Shown here piece after piece: positions 40,887-53,960 of a stretch of DNA of 64,000 nucleotides. Below the pieces are notes generated by a model. The model did not search any database. It saw only the letters and a list, made by a program, of their open reading frames with translations, and was not told the DNA's origin. The stretch is from Massospora cicadina (Eukaryota > Entomophthoromycota > Entomophthoromycetes > Entomophthorales > Entomophthoraceae), in contig JAKSZP010002653.1 of assembly GCA_022478985.1 (NCBI GenBank), forward strand, positions 248,001-312,000. Reading direction: 5' to 3'. Position numbers and translations under genes: made by a program. The stretch's first letter is position 1. Each line of letters opens with the position of its first letter.

Positions 40887-43544
40887 CTAATTTTTACAGG
40901 AAAAAAGCAAGCATGATCCTGTTTATTTGCAAATTTGTGGGACATTATGTGTTTAGAAAGTGGTTGTTACAATTTTTGGCTGCAGCTGGGCGAGAATGCA
41001 CATGTAATATCAGTACTAAAATAGGATATATTGTATGTGGACAGTTTACCTTAAAAACAATATAAATCTGTCTAAATAAAATAGGCTTACTAAATGATCC
41101 CCAAATCCGCTGTAGTCTCAAGGTGTACTTCCAGTGTTAGGGTATCTGACGCAATCAAAAAATTCCTCAAACAGCTGTAGCTTTGGGTTGTACATCCAGC
41201 ATTGGAGATCTGGCATAAAAAGGAGTCTACGTCCCTTTAGGACTAATCAATGATCTGTTTGTGCTTGTCCACGTTGCTTACTTATTCCAGTGTGAGGCCA
41301 ACCAATTTACTCTGGCTTTTGTTTGTCAGCTTTCCATCAAGCTCCAAGATCTTCTTGAGTTTCTTCCTTCTGGTCTGCTTATTTCCGGTGTATTAAGATC
41401 TATGAAACATAACTTTGTTATGTCCAGGGCTGGAACTTCTTGGGGTAAACTGTCTAACGTAAGTGAAATTTTAAAAAATTGTCAACAGCTAAATTTGGGA
41501 CAGATTATCCGAGATTGATTAATTATACTCTGGGAAAAAATTTTTTGGACTGATCCAGAGGAAGCATCTAGGTATATTTGACTAGTATAACAGAACTAGT
41601 ATTTTGAGAACTAGGCATTCAGTTGATGAGCATATAGGAATTAACCCATCAGACATTGGGATTATAGAAGTAGATTAAATGAAAATTCACTAAGGTGAAA
41701 TTACTAGCAAAATATCTATCAGTGGGCCAAAGGGATTTTTTTTAAAGTAAATTAAAATATCTAGTAAAAATAAATGTTAAAATTTGGGTGAGAGAAAAAG
41801 ATATCGAAATATTACTTTATTGATTGATAGGAATTGATCTTCCATAAACAGATAATTCAGATGAGAAAATGGCGACTTAGTATATGCGGAAATTGGCCTA
41901 ATTTGTTGCAAAATATATGATGGCAAATTAATGATAATCATTCTGCCACAAGGTACAGATAACTAAGAATGGTAAAGGTGATATTTATAGCATCTAGGAT
42001 TATCAAAAAGTTGATATACTATGGTTGGTCAAACCCCAACATGAAACAGGGGTAAACACTTCCTATCAACTGAGATAGCTCCAATGAAAGAAATAGTTGC
42101 TCTGGCTATATGGGATATTTTATTCTCTGCCTGTTGTGCTGCAGATAACAGCAACACCAACGTATTTAGTACTATATGTTTTCATGAGTTGTCAGATTCA
42201 AAAGAAGGGTTTACACCACCTGAACACATAATTGTGGTGCTGGAGGAGAAAGAAATGGAAGAAATACACAACATTATTACGCTTATGGCCCATCCAAGCT
42301 GAACATGCTGTGGTGAGAAAGATGAACTATAGAATTTTAGGCTTGAAAGTGGGCAATAAGCCACAATTAACTGGGTCAGAAGATAATCCTTAACTGAGGC
42401 ATAGAAGCTTTAGTTCATGGAACCGGGTAATCTCCCATAAACCACCATTCTAACCATGAAGTTAATTTTTCTGCTCATATGATTAGACCAACGCGTCACC
42501 CTACAGACAAAGAAGGGTGGAGAAGGACAAGAATAATGGTCGCTCATTATGTCATGAAGTTTGCTTATATAAATAGGACTATGATGCCACTCAGGATGAC
42601 TTTTCACCCACAGCAACAGCCAAAATACCGCTGCCACAGCCATCACGAATTTTGGTGTAAGTGAGTAGGGAAAAGGCCAACACCCATCAAGTAATCCCAA
42701 AATTAAAACATAACTTAAGTTAGTACTGCAACATTTTAATTTATTATATAAAGATAGAAATTCACAAGATCTATATAATAAACTAAAAAGTTTGAAAAAG
42801 TGAGTTTTAACAGAACCTGCTGCAGGACTGCTGCCTTATGAGTTTAATCAGTGTAGAATTAGAGGAGAGGTGCATTGATTCCCAAAATTAGTTTTGAGAT
42901 TGATTTCTCTTAAATCAACATAAGGACATTTTAATGGTAATCTAATCTGATCTTACCAGCATATAGTATCAAAATTTTACCAAAATTTTTGGAAGAGCGA
43001 TTTTGCCTAAGGAGCAGTAACTATCTGTTTGACGGCCAGCAGGTTGCGCCTAAGGAAAGGTCAGGAACAGGAAATTTTAAATCAAATCAAAAGGTTTTGG
43101 CATGTCTGATTCTATTGGGGGTCGTCTTGCCATCGCTAGCAGTAAGGAGGGATGCTTGAAGAGCAATTTAAAGTCCAAGAATAATTTAAACAAAATTATT
43201 CCGTTTAATATCAACCTAATCATATTAAGAAAACTCAAACTAAGGGAAAAAACTTCTGGAAAGGTGGGAGCTGCAACCTCCCTGTTAGCAATGGCTTATG
43301 GCCACCACTACCTCCTGGCACACCCCTTATATCTTTTCCACCAACTCCATGGTGGTGTTAAGAGGGGTTAACAAGACAACATTCAGGTGGTAGGATTTCA
43401 CTCATCTTTTTATCTGCAACATGGGCTAGATCGCCCTGGTTGATGGGGGGTAGAAAGCATTCTTTGCCCCTTCTTGGGATCTAAAAAACACTCCTCCAAG
43501 CTAAGGGGCAGTGAAAGATCACTAGGACTTAAATGATGTTTAAG
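40887..43544. other. Unassigned decayed repeat sequence
   Basis: No gene can be supported. Positions 41100-41225 contain a diverged tandem duplication (GCTGTAG, GTACTTCCAG or GTACATCCAG, GGCATAAAA-like). Open frames at 41261-41518, 42084-42302, 42479-42664 and 43102-43371 have no recognisable domain. The last one begins like the U3 frame of the A LTR, so a diverged LTR may lie near 42960-43400. Part of this region may be gag and RT of the fragment that follows. Confidence 0.4.
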
Positions 43545-45340
43545 TGCTCCTTGGAATTTTGGTTATTACCACCAATTTGTAAAGAAATTTAGTAATTAAT
43601 GAGTATTTATGATATTTCGTAAAAAATGGAGTGCCCTTGAATGGACAGGGAACTGTCAGCTGGCCTTTCACAACTAAGGCTTTGCCCCACCTAAGCAATG
43701 CTACTTGTTTACCTAATTTTTAACTACACTCTATTATACAAATGGACACTTCTCTCACCATCATAAGGGTGGTGTCAACACAATTTGTTTTGGAAGGGAT
43801 TGAGCATTTTATGGCTTAATGCAGCCAAACTATATTGTTCATTAACAAAATTACAAGATAACTGAGAAGAGGTTTCTAGTGGTTCTCTACTCATGCAATT
43901 AATTCTGGGTATATGTTCATGAGGTGCATGTCACAGTAGTGGTCAATCATGCCTCAATTTAATGGTTACAGATCTGAATGAGTTGGAAGGGTGGCTGGAC
44001 TGATAAGCTGTGAAATTACAAGCCTTAAATTTCATAATTCAGCATTGCCACTTCATAAGAATCAAAACTCCAATGGATTATTTTGACTGCCCATCATGGC
44101 CTTAGCAGCTGATGTGGCTGATATATTATTCAATAAGATGCTAAACCAAAAATATAACAACCAACTAGCGGAAGTTTGGCGCTCCCTTAGGGAATTTAAG
44201 GAAGAACACTGTTGTCAGAAATGGGATGATTTCTATATATCAATAGTCATTAATATTAGATTCCTAGACCAACGGAGTGAACTGATATTATTGTGGCTCA
44301 CAAGGCTACAAAACATGGCTGCTTTAAGAAGGTGCTGGATATTAAAACAACACTACCATTGGGAATTTATATAATTTCTTTATAATACCCTTAGTTGTTG
44401 TAAGGAAATCCAAGCTGACGCCCTTAACATAAGCCAATTCTAGTTATATGAGAAATACTAATTTCACCTGGCAGACAGTATCCAATGAGGACGAATGCCT
44501 TTTGCTTAATAGTTATGGCAATTCAAATATATTATTGTGCCCATTGATCACCTCATAAAGTAGTGTGCAAAGCTGTCAGAGACTTAGGGGCCATAAATAT
44601 TGTTAAGTTTATCCTGGAAATATCTTTTATTGGTATGGACACCCATATTTTTTTAATCATATAATGGGACTAATCTAAGGTCCAAAATTATCTCTAAAAT
44701 CAAAGAATTGATGGGCATATGATGTGTATTGTCTGTATATTCTCACCCTGAGATTAACGGCACCATGAATAAGTAAACGGTACTATTGTTTTATCCTAAG
44801 GAAGATGACTATGTCCAAGGAACCCAGCTTAAACTTTTTCCTTGCCTTTCGCCATAATTCATATAATTTCTCTTTTCACTTGGCCATGTGACAATCCACA
44901 TTTTCATTACTTTATGGGAAGCACCCTGGGCTTCCCCCAATTTTATATTCTTGTTTCAATCAGGAAATTTGAGTCCCATGCAATATATAGAGAATCTGAC
45001 ATAAACTTTGATTCAAATACTTAGTGGAGCATATTTATATGCGCTGGCTCAGAAAGTAAGGTCTCATGAACGTGATAAAGACCAGCTGCCCTTACCCCAC
45101 TTTACAGTAGGGGAGTTAGTTTTATTTAATCTAATCATGTAATTAGCTGGACTAGAAAACTGGAGCACATATGGAGAAAGGGCCTTTTGAGATCATTTAG
45201 AAGAAATCTAGGGATGCTTACACTCTGAAGGATCACGTTATAGGTTTCTTTTATTAACGGGGTGCATGCTAAGTTACTAAAAAATATCAGTAGCAATCCA
45301 GCTTAATGTACATAAGTTTTCAATAACTTATTTTACCTCA
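43545..45340 (+). pseudogene. Gypsy pol fragment F (end of RT, RNase H, integrase)
   Basis: LGILVITTNL near 43552 corresponds to LGMVRYYRxFI. IIQMDTSLTIIRVV at 43733 matches the RNase H strand IIQTDASLMVIG of A. ALAADVADILFNKML at 44099-44143 matches the pre-integrase segment of B, followed by the zinc part to 44374. Integrase core traces run to about 45010, and DAYTLKDHVIG near 45210 is the C-terminal strand seen in B. It is more decayed than A or B. A purine tract and TGTTG at about 45382 may start its 3' LTR. Confidence 0.7.
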
Positions 45341-46669
45341 CTCATCTTTTTTCCCCTAATTTTTGGTCAAGTGAAGGGAAAATGTTGCATTTGTATGAAA
45401 AACCATTTGTTCTAATATTTAATTAATTTTATTTTTACTAAAAATTAGATCAGGTTTAATTGTTTATTGTGATATATCTTGGCTTACTGCACTAGCTTTA
45501 TAGATAGTTGTCAAAATTGTATTAAAGTATTAATGGTAAGTCTTCCACGGTGCCTTTATTCCTTAGTATCTATGAAGTCAAATTAAATTCTCAATTCATG
45601 AAATGAAATTTATCTCCTTAATTTATATATCATCATGGCTTGTGGCTTAGATTTTTGTATCACTTATTATATTTAGTCTTAGTATCCTACCTTGCCCTGT
45701 GGTAGCTTAAAATAATTAGCAATAGGGTCCTATTATTACTATGGCCATCAGCTGTTGAATAGATTGCAATTGACATATTGCTAGTATGTAAATTTAACAA
45801 GACCTAAACACTTTTTCTGGCATAATTTATAAATATGCTTCTATCTTTTCGTTAATAAGTGCTGCTTAGCCAGAAATTGCGCCATTAAGAAATTTGGAAA
45901 TGAGAAGAACATATCTTAGCGGGACTGTCATCTGGGGGATCTTTATATAGCCAGAATTAGACTATATCTAATATTACTATAGCAAGCTGCGTATCCACTG
46001 TCAGTATTAGATACTACAGCGTGCTTTGTTTTATCCATAAAAACCCTATTTCTGAGAATAAGGTTTTATCTTTGCAATATTTACTAAGGTTACTATCATA
46101 AAACTGTACCTTTTATCTTTATGTCACTATAGCCTGTGCACCTGAAATATGACGCCCCTAAAACAATTGCAAAATAGGGCATCACGCATAAGAGAGCATT
46201 TAGAAGCCTGAGGAGAACCAGTATAACGGATATAAGCAGATAAAGAAATTGAATAAGAATGCCTCACATGTAGTTTCTTACCTAATGGGTGACAATGCCA
46301 GGGCAAATTCTGACATGGTATTAGTATGTTAGATTCCAGACATTAACCATATCTATTCTATTGGATGCAAAGTGAAATCAATTAATTTATAACAAAGTCA
46401 AATTGCGTTATATTGACTTGAATCATAAGAAGCTTCTTATTATTCACAGGCAGTCATTCATAGACCCTCTTCAAAGAATAGTGCCAGCTCCTTATAGATA
46501 GCCAAGTCAAAACAGACTAGTGGGTTGAATTGTATGTATATAAAGTTAATCCGTTTTTTACCTCTTTTAGTCAATAAAATTTTGATTAAATGTGTTTGTT
46601 TATAAACACTAGTACCAAAGTTTATTCAAACCAACCTGCAAATTTAAACTTAAACATGAACTCATACAT
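45341..46669. other. AT-rich stretch, possible LTR of fragment F
   Basis: GTGAAGGGAAAA then TGTTGCATTTG at 45373-45392 resembles a purine tract and LTR start. Beyond this I see no gene, inverted repeat or RNA. It ends at GAACTCATACAT (46658-46669), the left target duplication of LINE3. Confidence 0.4.
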
Positions 46670-46765
46670 AAACTTTTCTTTCCCGTAAGCATCACTTTTT
46701 TACAGGTGATTAAAATGATTTAACCAATTACAACTTGTCTTAATTGTGATGTTTAATCAGGGGAT

Positions 46766-48113
46766 GACAAAGTGACTGAATCTACTAAACTCACACACCT
46801 ATACAGAGTGATGAATGGGAACAGCATGGGCCTGAAGGCCCAGCTGCTCAACTTTAACCGCAGTGCAAAAAAGGAACCATATGACCAAACAATGATTATC
46901 TCAAGATGGTCCAAGATTTTCACCAAACTGGCAACATCAGTCATGCATTTCTAAGTCCTCTCATGAATTTGGTGTGCACATTAACTTTGGCGTTCAGAAC
47001 CTCTACAATATGAAACAGTATGTCAGGCTATCCCAGAATGCTTCCCAGAAGCTGTAAGCTTGACTGAAAAACTCACAATGGGAACCTTAGATCTTGGCTT
47101 CACTACTGCTGAGGCCACAGATGCAGCCATAATTGCCCCATTTGTAGTCACCTACTATAAGCTGAGAGTAGGCAAGGAGCCTGAACAAATTACAGCCAAT
47201 ATCCCAATTGCACACACCCATTTTTGGGATGATGAAAACTTGTTTGTAGTACTAGAAGGACTCCCAACCACTAAAAAGTGGGACTATCTGGAGGCAGCGC
47301 TAACAATCAGCTTGATCGCATATAGAGAACTAGTCTATTTTGAAATGGAGAATAACCGCCTCCTGCCCCACCTGGCTAAAGACAAGGCTGTGGCAATGAT
47401 ACGCCCAAGCATGGATGCTGATAGTGACATCAATACAATACCACGCAAAGCGTACGTCTTGGACTAAAGTGGAATCAGTCTCGCCCTTTCTCAGTCCGCC
47501 CAGAAAAGAGCCGCCCATATGCACGAGCTGCAACAAAGTAGGGCGTAAAAACAATGCCTGTCAGGCTACATGGGAGGGAAGAAAGTTTATTGAGTGTGAA
47601 GAAAGTCTGAAGGATATAGATCAGGGGGACGCATTAACAGCCCACCTCTGGGGATCACAGGCTAACTATGAAGTGGTCCAACTAGTCTCCCCAGAGCAAC
47701 ATAAAGAAGCAAAGAAGGCCAGAAAGGCAGCGGAGAAGGCCAAGCAGAAGAAGCAGAAGGAGGAGGATAAGGAAGCAGCAGCTCAGGAGGAAGCAGCCAA
47801 GCACAACATTAAGCAACAACAAGAGCACCTCTCTAGTATGACCGCCCCTAATACAGCTCAGCAGCCACAAGGTTATGCGCAATGGGCAATCCAATCAGAA
47901 AGGGACGACGCACACTTCCTACTGTACACAATGGAGCCCAATCCATTCAAGTACCAGTTAAGAAGCCCATTTCACAAGCCAACAGTTTCTCAACCCTCAA
48001 TGGGATGGAGGACAACAGTGCTCACTGCATGGAGAACCCAAATTGGAACTCTGATCCATCATAATGGCAATCAAGTACACCACCAGCCCAAACCATTCAT
48101 GAGGTTCATATAA
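46766..48113 (+). pseudogene. LINE3 ORF1 (RNA-binding protein), broken
   Basis: Frames 46772-46954, 47060-47467 and 47415-48113 cover it. The middle part ends with LAKDKAVAMIRP, parallel to GKAIAVLTP of LINE1. The zinc knuckle at 47521-47562 reads CTSCNKVGRKNNAC, with Arg in place of His. After it comes a Lys/Glu/Ala-rich helix (KEAKKARKAAEKAKQKKQKE), a likely coiled coil or nucleic-acid-binding arm. The final open frame is 232 codons. Confidence 0.8.
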
Positions 48114-48119
48114 CTATGT

Positions 48120-49307
48120 CTAGACACAAGCAAGCTACCGCAGCTGCACAGGGTCAATCTGGCACTATGCAGTCATAGCAGGCGTGCTGAGCTCGCTAAC
48201 AATTTGAGTCTCAACATAGCAGGACTCTCATCCAATAAGTCCCTAGATAAGAAACGAGGGCTCCTTCTAAACCACCGGTGAATGTTCTTGCCTTGAAGGA
48301 GAGAAAGTGCACCATTGGAAAGGAGGAAGAGTGGTCCAGGATCTTTTTTCCCTTCACGAACATTCCGGACCAGATTATGTGGATTTTTAGTCAAAGCAAC
48401 AGCTGCCATCACAATCACCAAATACCACTCTCATTTGGAAGGAAGGGTTCTAGTTCTTGCCTTCAAATGGGGGAACCAATCATATTAGGTCGCTTCAGTA
48501 TATGCCCCTGTTGAAGCGTAAAAAAGGGAAGAGTTTTTGAGCAGCCTAATTGACTTGAACCTTCCAGATAATACAATTTACCTAGGGGACTTCAATTGCT
48601 GGATGAACGAAACTAGTGGCAGATGGCCAGATGTCACAACTCCACCAATAGGATCGAACCAATTACAGCAATTAATGACATCAAAAAGTCTTCTAGACTC
48701 AAAACCGATATCAGAACCATACTTTATGAATCTGACGCGGCCAAATATTGTAGACAATCAATTAATCAGCGCCACTAGACTGGATTGGATAATCATACCC
48801 ATGTCGTTGGAATCACAGATTGAAGATTTTGCAACAATTGACCTATATCTATCAGACCACAGAATGGTGAAAACTATTATCCAATCAAAGGAAGAACCAT
48901 CCAAAAACCAACGTTGGAAAAGGATGCATGCAAAGAACGTGAATCTGTTCAAAGTAGAAGATTTGAAAAAAAGACATGTATATTAATTAGCCAAATGCAC
49001 TGACTCTGATACATATGAAAAAGTGAAAAAGGTTAAAAATGAAATTCTATCCGCCCCAGCCCATGCAGCATTCTGTCACACAAGGAAGGAAGTAAAACTT
49101 TCCAACGCTCGGAGAACATTAAACTATCTGAAAAGATACCCACCCTGTAGAGGCTACTCACCACAGTGGACTAGAGATTGGGTGAGACAGACACTTATTG
49201 TCAAGAAACACAAACAACTCCAATTGCACATGGAGGCCCTCCAAGCAGGGGCCAGATGGGCTTTTCATGGGGACCGACCATCCAAGTTTTTCTATCAAAC
49301 TTAAAAA
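48120..49307 (+). pseudogene. LINE3 ORF2, APE-type endonuclease and linker
   Basis: Near 48200 a frame reads SLNIAGLSSNKSLDKKRGLL, the start of the nuclease. YLGDFNCWMNETSGRWPDV at 48579-48635 is the Asp-Asn motif, and LYLSDHRMV at 48843-48870 keeps the catalytic Asp-His. The linker 49023-49304 ends RWAFHGDRPSKFFYQ, as in other LINEs. Stops at 48511, 48984 and 49302 break it. Confidence 0.88.
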
Positions 49308-50856
49308 TTGAGGTCAAAAAATGCCAGTCTCACTAAACTCCAAATATGCGAAGGCCAAACCACTAGCAACCCAGAAGTGGTAGCATCCATCACCCACTCC
49401 TACTACTCAGAACTTTATAAGGCAGCCCCAACAGAGGAAGCTGCTAAGAACTACTTCATCAATGTTGTTCCCAACCACGCCAAGCATTTAGCCAACCTTG
49501 TTGACCCCATAACGGAGGATGAGCTAGCACAGGTTCTACGGAGGCTCCCTACCAACAAGTCACCAGGACCAGACGGCATCCCCTATGATTACTATAAAGA
49601 ACACTATGAAGTAGTAAGGAAGCCCATGCTGTCTCTCTTTAACTCAAGCCTGCAAGAAGGGAGGGTGATCACAGGAGGCTCAGAAGCCTATATCATAGTT
49701 CTCCAAAAAAGGGGGAACTTACTGACCTGAACAACTGGCGCCCAGTATCTCTAATCAATGCGGATATGAAGAAAATGGAAAAGATAATGACTAAGCGTCT
49801 CTCAGAAAAAGCCAAGGAGTGCATTGCCCCACAACAGCATGGTTTCACCCCAGTAAGAGATTTGGGAAAACATCCACCAAGTAACAAACACACTGGAGGA
49901 GCATCAAAGAGCACACTCTGCTTTCTATACCAAGCAAAAGCATATGACAGAGTTGACTGGGAATACTTGGCGGCAATACTTCACAAACAGGGCTTCCCCA
50001 AACCCTATATCTCATGGATAGCAAACAATCAGCTGTCAACCACTTTCTCAGTTCTAGGATCTGCATTTATTTCATCTCATGTCACACCAGAAAGAGGCCT
50101 CCGTCAAGGGGACCCACTTAGACCTATCTTTTACAACCTTACAATTAACCCCTTCTACGGGTGATGGAGAAGAGGTTAGCAGGCATTGAGTGCAAGGGGC
50201 AAAAACCACTTAAGATTTTGGCCTTTGCAGATGACTGTGTGGTAGGGGTCTCCTCCAAGGCGGGTTGCAAAAAGGTAGAGGATATAATCATCCTATATGA
50301 AAAAGCCTCCCAAGCCAAACTCAACAAATCCAAATCCCAAGCCTTGGCGCTATCAGATGCTAAGCGCCCAGACCCTAAATACAAGAGGACAAAAAGAAAA
50401 GTCACAAGCACAAGCAAAGTGAAGAAAGGTAAAAAATCCAGCTTTATCCAACCACCCTTTCAGATGCCTTGCCCAAAGGAACCCAGCAAACACCTAGGGA
50501 TCCCCATCACAGGTGCAGGTATAGCTACTCAAGAGTTTTAAGAGAAGCTACTTCAGGATATCCAAAGGTCAGTGGCAAGGTGGAAGTCCAGGAAGACATC
50601 TCTGGCTGGAAAATGTCACCTTGCCAACACTATGATCTTCTCAATAAATTGGTACCCTGCACATGATATCGCCATTAGCAATTTTTTTAAAAAAACTCAC
50701 ATCAATTCTACAACCTTTGTTCTGGGGCTCATGCTCCACCCAGCCAGGATCACCACACTAAGGTGGACAACTTCTGAAGGGGGGATGGGGCTAACAGACC
50801 CTGAACGCAATGCTGCGAACATATTCATGAAATGGATCAGTGCTGCAACCTCATAA
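49308..50856 (+). pseudogene. LINE3 ORF2, reverse transcriptase domain
   Basis: LPTNKSPGPDGIPYDYYKEHY is at 49547-49610, and NNWRPVSLINADMKKMEKI follows after a +1 or -1 shift near 49710-49725. Then come QQHGFTPVRDLG, YQAKAYDRVDWEYL, GLRQGDPLRPIFYN and the active box FADD at 50224-50235. The frame ends at 50539 and resumes to 50856 with GGMGLTDPERNAANIFMKW. RT residues are largely kept. Confidence 0.9.
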
Positions 50857-51860
50857 GAAGGGAGTCCGCCTCCATGGGGTTTGACAGCAAGGACCAAAAT
50901 AGCCAGAAACCTAGCTCTCAGGAAACCAGGATACTCAATCACCCTATTCAATTACCTAGGTTCACGCCCAGGGTTAATAGGGCTATGGGACGTGACACCT
51001 GAGGCCGAGGTGATGCTCCAATATTTTAAAATATTAAAAATAAAACCGAAATTTGAACTCAAACCTCATAAAATGCGCCATGGGCAAAAACAGAAAATTC
51101 TAAAACCCAATTGGCATCCAGCGCCACTAGTCAGTGTGAATTCTGAGGGCCCAAGCATCCAGCCAATCACAGCGCTGGATTTATGTGGAATAAGTTACTC
51201 TCCCAAACCCCATAATACTACTTGGAGAATATAGAGTGAGCCTCTACTCCACCCCAAAATTACAACTCTGTATTGGTAAGTTGCTAAATAATTTTTTGTA
51301 CAAGGGAGCGCTCAAACGCCACGCACAGGCAGTGCACAGTGTGCAGCGAAGAAGATTCTCTGTCCACAGGTATCTTTCATGTAAAACAGTGGTAAGAGTC
51401 TGGGAAGAAGCGGTGCACTTAGCACAGCTACAATCCACAAATCCCAACCACATAGCTGAGGATTGGCTCTTTTTAGGCTAGGTCAAGGCATCGAGACCTT
51501 GATTGCAACAAGATAACTTTTGTTTTAGAATTATGGGCAATTCATAGTAACTGGGTTGCCGCCACTGCAAGCCCACGAGGGTCTGACCCAGCTAGGGCCA
51601 TCAATAACTTCCGCTTTAGTCTGAACAAATTCTTTGGCTACTGGCTGTTTGGGGATGCCATACTACCAAAATAGCGTGCACATGTAGCATCTTGGGCCAT
51701 CTCACACATGTTCAAAATTTCCATGGTGTAACGAATATGTATATGGAAAGCCCATTTACCTGAGGCAACTGAGGTCTCCCCATCAGCAACTCACAGCAAG
51801 GCGCGATGCCAAGGTTGTGTGAATAGCACAAAACCACTCCGTTTACCCCCCCCCTTTAAA
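50857..51860 (+). pseudogene. LINE3 ORF2 C-terminal region
   Basis: Frames 50881-51234 and 51236-51481 continue the protein. A shifted CTVC near 51336 and HRYLSCKTVVRVWEEAV at 51369-51420 together make the terminal Cys-His motif seen in LINE1 and LINE2, with a frameshift inside it. After 51480 the coding sequence fades. Confidence 0.7.
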
Positions 51861-51942
51861 ATATTCCCATTTACTCGCCTATCTCATCCCTTGAGTGCGT
51901 TGTACCCAGTCATGTACTCCCAAATTAAGATAAAAAATTAAA

Positions 51943-52450
51943 GAACTCAAACATATTTATTTTCTTACTGAAGCCCTATCATTGGGCGACACCCTCACCA
52001 ACATACCACTAGTTCACACCCTTGGGCGCATCTAGCGTCCTTGACATACTAGACCCAAACTCTTGGTTAAGCTATCATATAATTAGCACACAAACCAAGA
52101 CAATGGTACTCCAGTCCCTGGCACTTTCTGGCCATATTTGTGGGAATCCAGCTAATTATTGCTCGCTGGTACCAATCTCCGCTGGATTCCACAAACATTT
52201 GCATATATTAAAAATAATAAAGCACTAAAAAATACTTAAAAGCTGGACTTAAATATTAGTGGTAGCAAGAGTGTTAAATTTGAACCCATTCAATCTCTCG
52301 CCACTTAGTATCTAAGCTATATCAAAGTTAAAATGGAAATCAATACAAAATTTGGATTAGGCTAGTAATAGCCAAATTATGGAATATTAAGTTTTGACCC
52401 ATCGAAGCTCTCAGGACTTGTATCGCTTAGATGGAATGGCCATTGGAAGA
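51943..52450. other. Flank between LINE3 and element E
   Basis: No gene is supported. The frame 52022-52228 has no known domain. The part near 52200 is AT-rich. It could be an LTR of E or of fragment F, but I found no matching partner. Confidence 0.35.
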
Positions 52451-53100
52451 TCAGTTGAAGGTAAGATATATCCATGAGGCAACATTTTTATAAATATGAC
52501 CCAACCAATGGGCGAGAAAATATTTGCACCTTGCGGGACCCCCTCCACCCCTATAAAAGGGGTAATCTTCGTCTAAGTGTTTAAACTGTTTTGTAGAGGG
52601 GCTAATGAGGAGTCTTGGCATAACTTTTTCATATATGTCTAGGGTTTGGCATAACCTGATTACTAAGAACTGGACGATTTGGCTGAGAAGTGGATGTAAT
52701 AGAATTGTCCCAATTTGAGGGGTTCCACCAAGAATTGGCCAGAGTCTTTTGGCCAATAATATTGTTATTATCTTCAAAAATGCTCTTATCACAATATCAG
52801 ACTTGTACTTGTCTGACATTATCTAATAAATTTGGTTGATCCGCCACCAAAACATTCTTCTCCTAAAGTCAAGTTGGCAATTGTCCAACATCACCCCCTC
52901 AAGAATGTTGGAGGATAATATGGCCAGGAAGCGGTCATGTACCTGATTGATGGTAATCCCTGTAGCCAAGGACTTTATAGAGTACTCATTGCCTCTCTTG
53001 TAGGTGATGGTAAAAGACCCTCCCAAATTAATCCAAGCTTGCCGCTTTTAAAAAGTTATGCAATTATGGTAATATAGGACCATGTCAGACACTTGGAATG
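52451..53100 (-). pseudogene. Element E 3' part, downstream of integrase
   Basis: Minus-strand frames 53026-52823 (RGNEYSIKSLATGITINQVHDRFL) and 52819-52451 (122 codons) follow integrase. The first resembles the C-terminal strand of the A integrase (YSIKNLLDRRVVNQVHAKYL). The second has no recognised domain. Confidence 0.55.
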
Positions 53101-53960
53101 AAGTTAGAGGAGCTAAAGCTCAATGTCATCTTGTCCTTCTTTAGCGACCATTTTAGATAAGCTCGTCATAGCCTCAGATTGAAGCTTAATAATATGCTGA
53201 GCCAATCTTCTCATGGCTTTTTCAGGTTCCTCACCACTAGAGTAGAAGACATCCTTAGCTAAAAGGGCGGGTATCTCTGGTTCTCTCCCACACAAAACAT
53301 GGAATTGGGACATATTCAGGATCTGGAGATAACTAATCCGTTATGCCATAAAAGCACTGGGTAGGAATTGATCCCAGTGAAGTGGATCAGAAGATGCCGT
53401 TTTACCCAGGATTGAAACCAAGGTTCCATTGAATTTCTCCACAGTCTCATTTGTAGAGTGATTATATGGGGATTATAAGAGTTGTTGGGCTCCCATAGAA
53501 GTAGCCAGGATTTTAACTACTCTGGAGGTGAAGTTCTTACCATTTTCGCAGAGTAGTACTTATGGCAACTATAGAAAGTAAAAATATTTTGATTTAAGAG
53601 CTTTGCAGTGGCCTTGGCCGTTTGGGCAGGGAGAGCCACGGCTTCAACCCACTTAGTAAAGTAATAAATGCCTACTAGGATAAATTTTTTTCCATCAGTA
53701 GTATGAATGAGAGGACCTGCTACGTCTAGGATGATGGTGTGAAACGTTTGTTGAGGGGCAGTTGGTTAATATTGATATCTAGTCTTGAAACTGGATTTCT
53801 TTTTTCATGTGAGGCAGGCATCCAGGACTTCAACAATGGTTTCCAGGATTGCTTCCCAATAGTACCGCTAACCCACTCATAGGTTTCTTTTGCTCCCCTC
53901 ATGACCTAGGGTAGAGTGATCTTCCAGGATTTCAGGTAAACGTTCCAAGGGCCGTAGATA
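53101..53960 (-). pseudogene. Element E integrase
   Basis: HSTLGHEG near 53915 is the His-His part; the Cys pair is eroded. TFHTIILDVAGPLIHTTDGK near 53740-53690 contains the first Asp, KFILVGIYYFTKWVEAVALP follows, and NETVEKFNGTLVSILGK near 53450-53400 holds the Glu. The frame 53313-53113 gives FHVLCGREPEIPALL. Order and strand agree with the RNase H and RT at higher coordinates. Confidence 0.83.

Larger units (their letters stand above)
46670..51942 (+). mobile_element. LINE3: full-length non-LTR retrotransposon
   Basis: It starts AAACTTTTCTTTCCCG, the same 5' motif as LINE1 and LINE2. It ends in AAGATAAAAAATTAAA. Flanks are GAACTCATACATA (46658-46670) and GAACTCAAACATA (51943-51955), 12 of 13 matching. 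Its 5273 bp length equals the other two within 30 bp. Its proteins are clearly more diverged, so it is another subfamily. ORF1 and ORF2 follow in order. Confidence 0.88.

Noticed and set aside
42084..42302. Possible copia RNase H remnant
   Set aside because: A few words look similar, but no catalytic motif can be placed and frames conflict.
45341..46669. Search for tRNA, SINE or host exon in the AT-rich stretch
   Set aside because: No box A/B pair, splice-bounded open frame or repeat partner was found.
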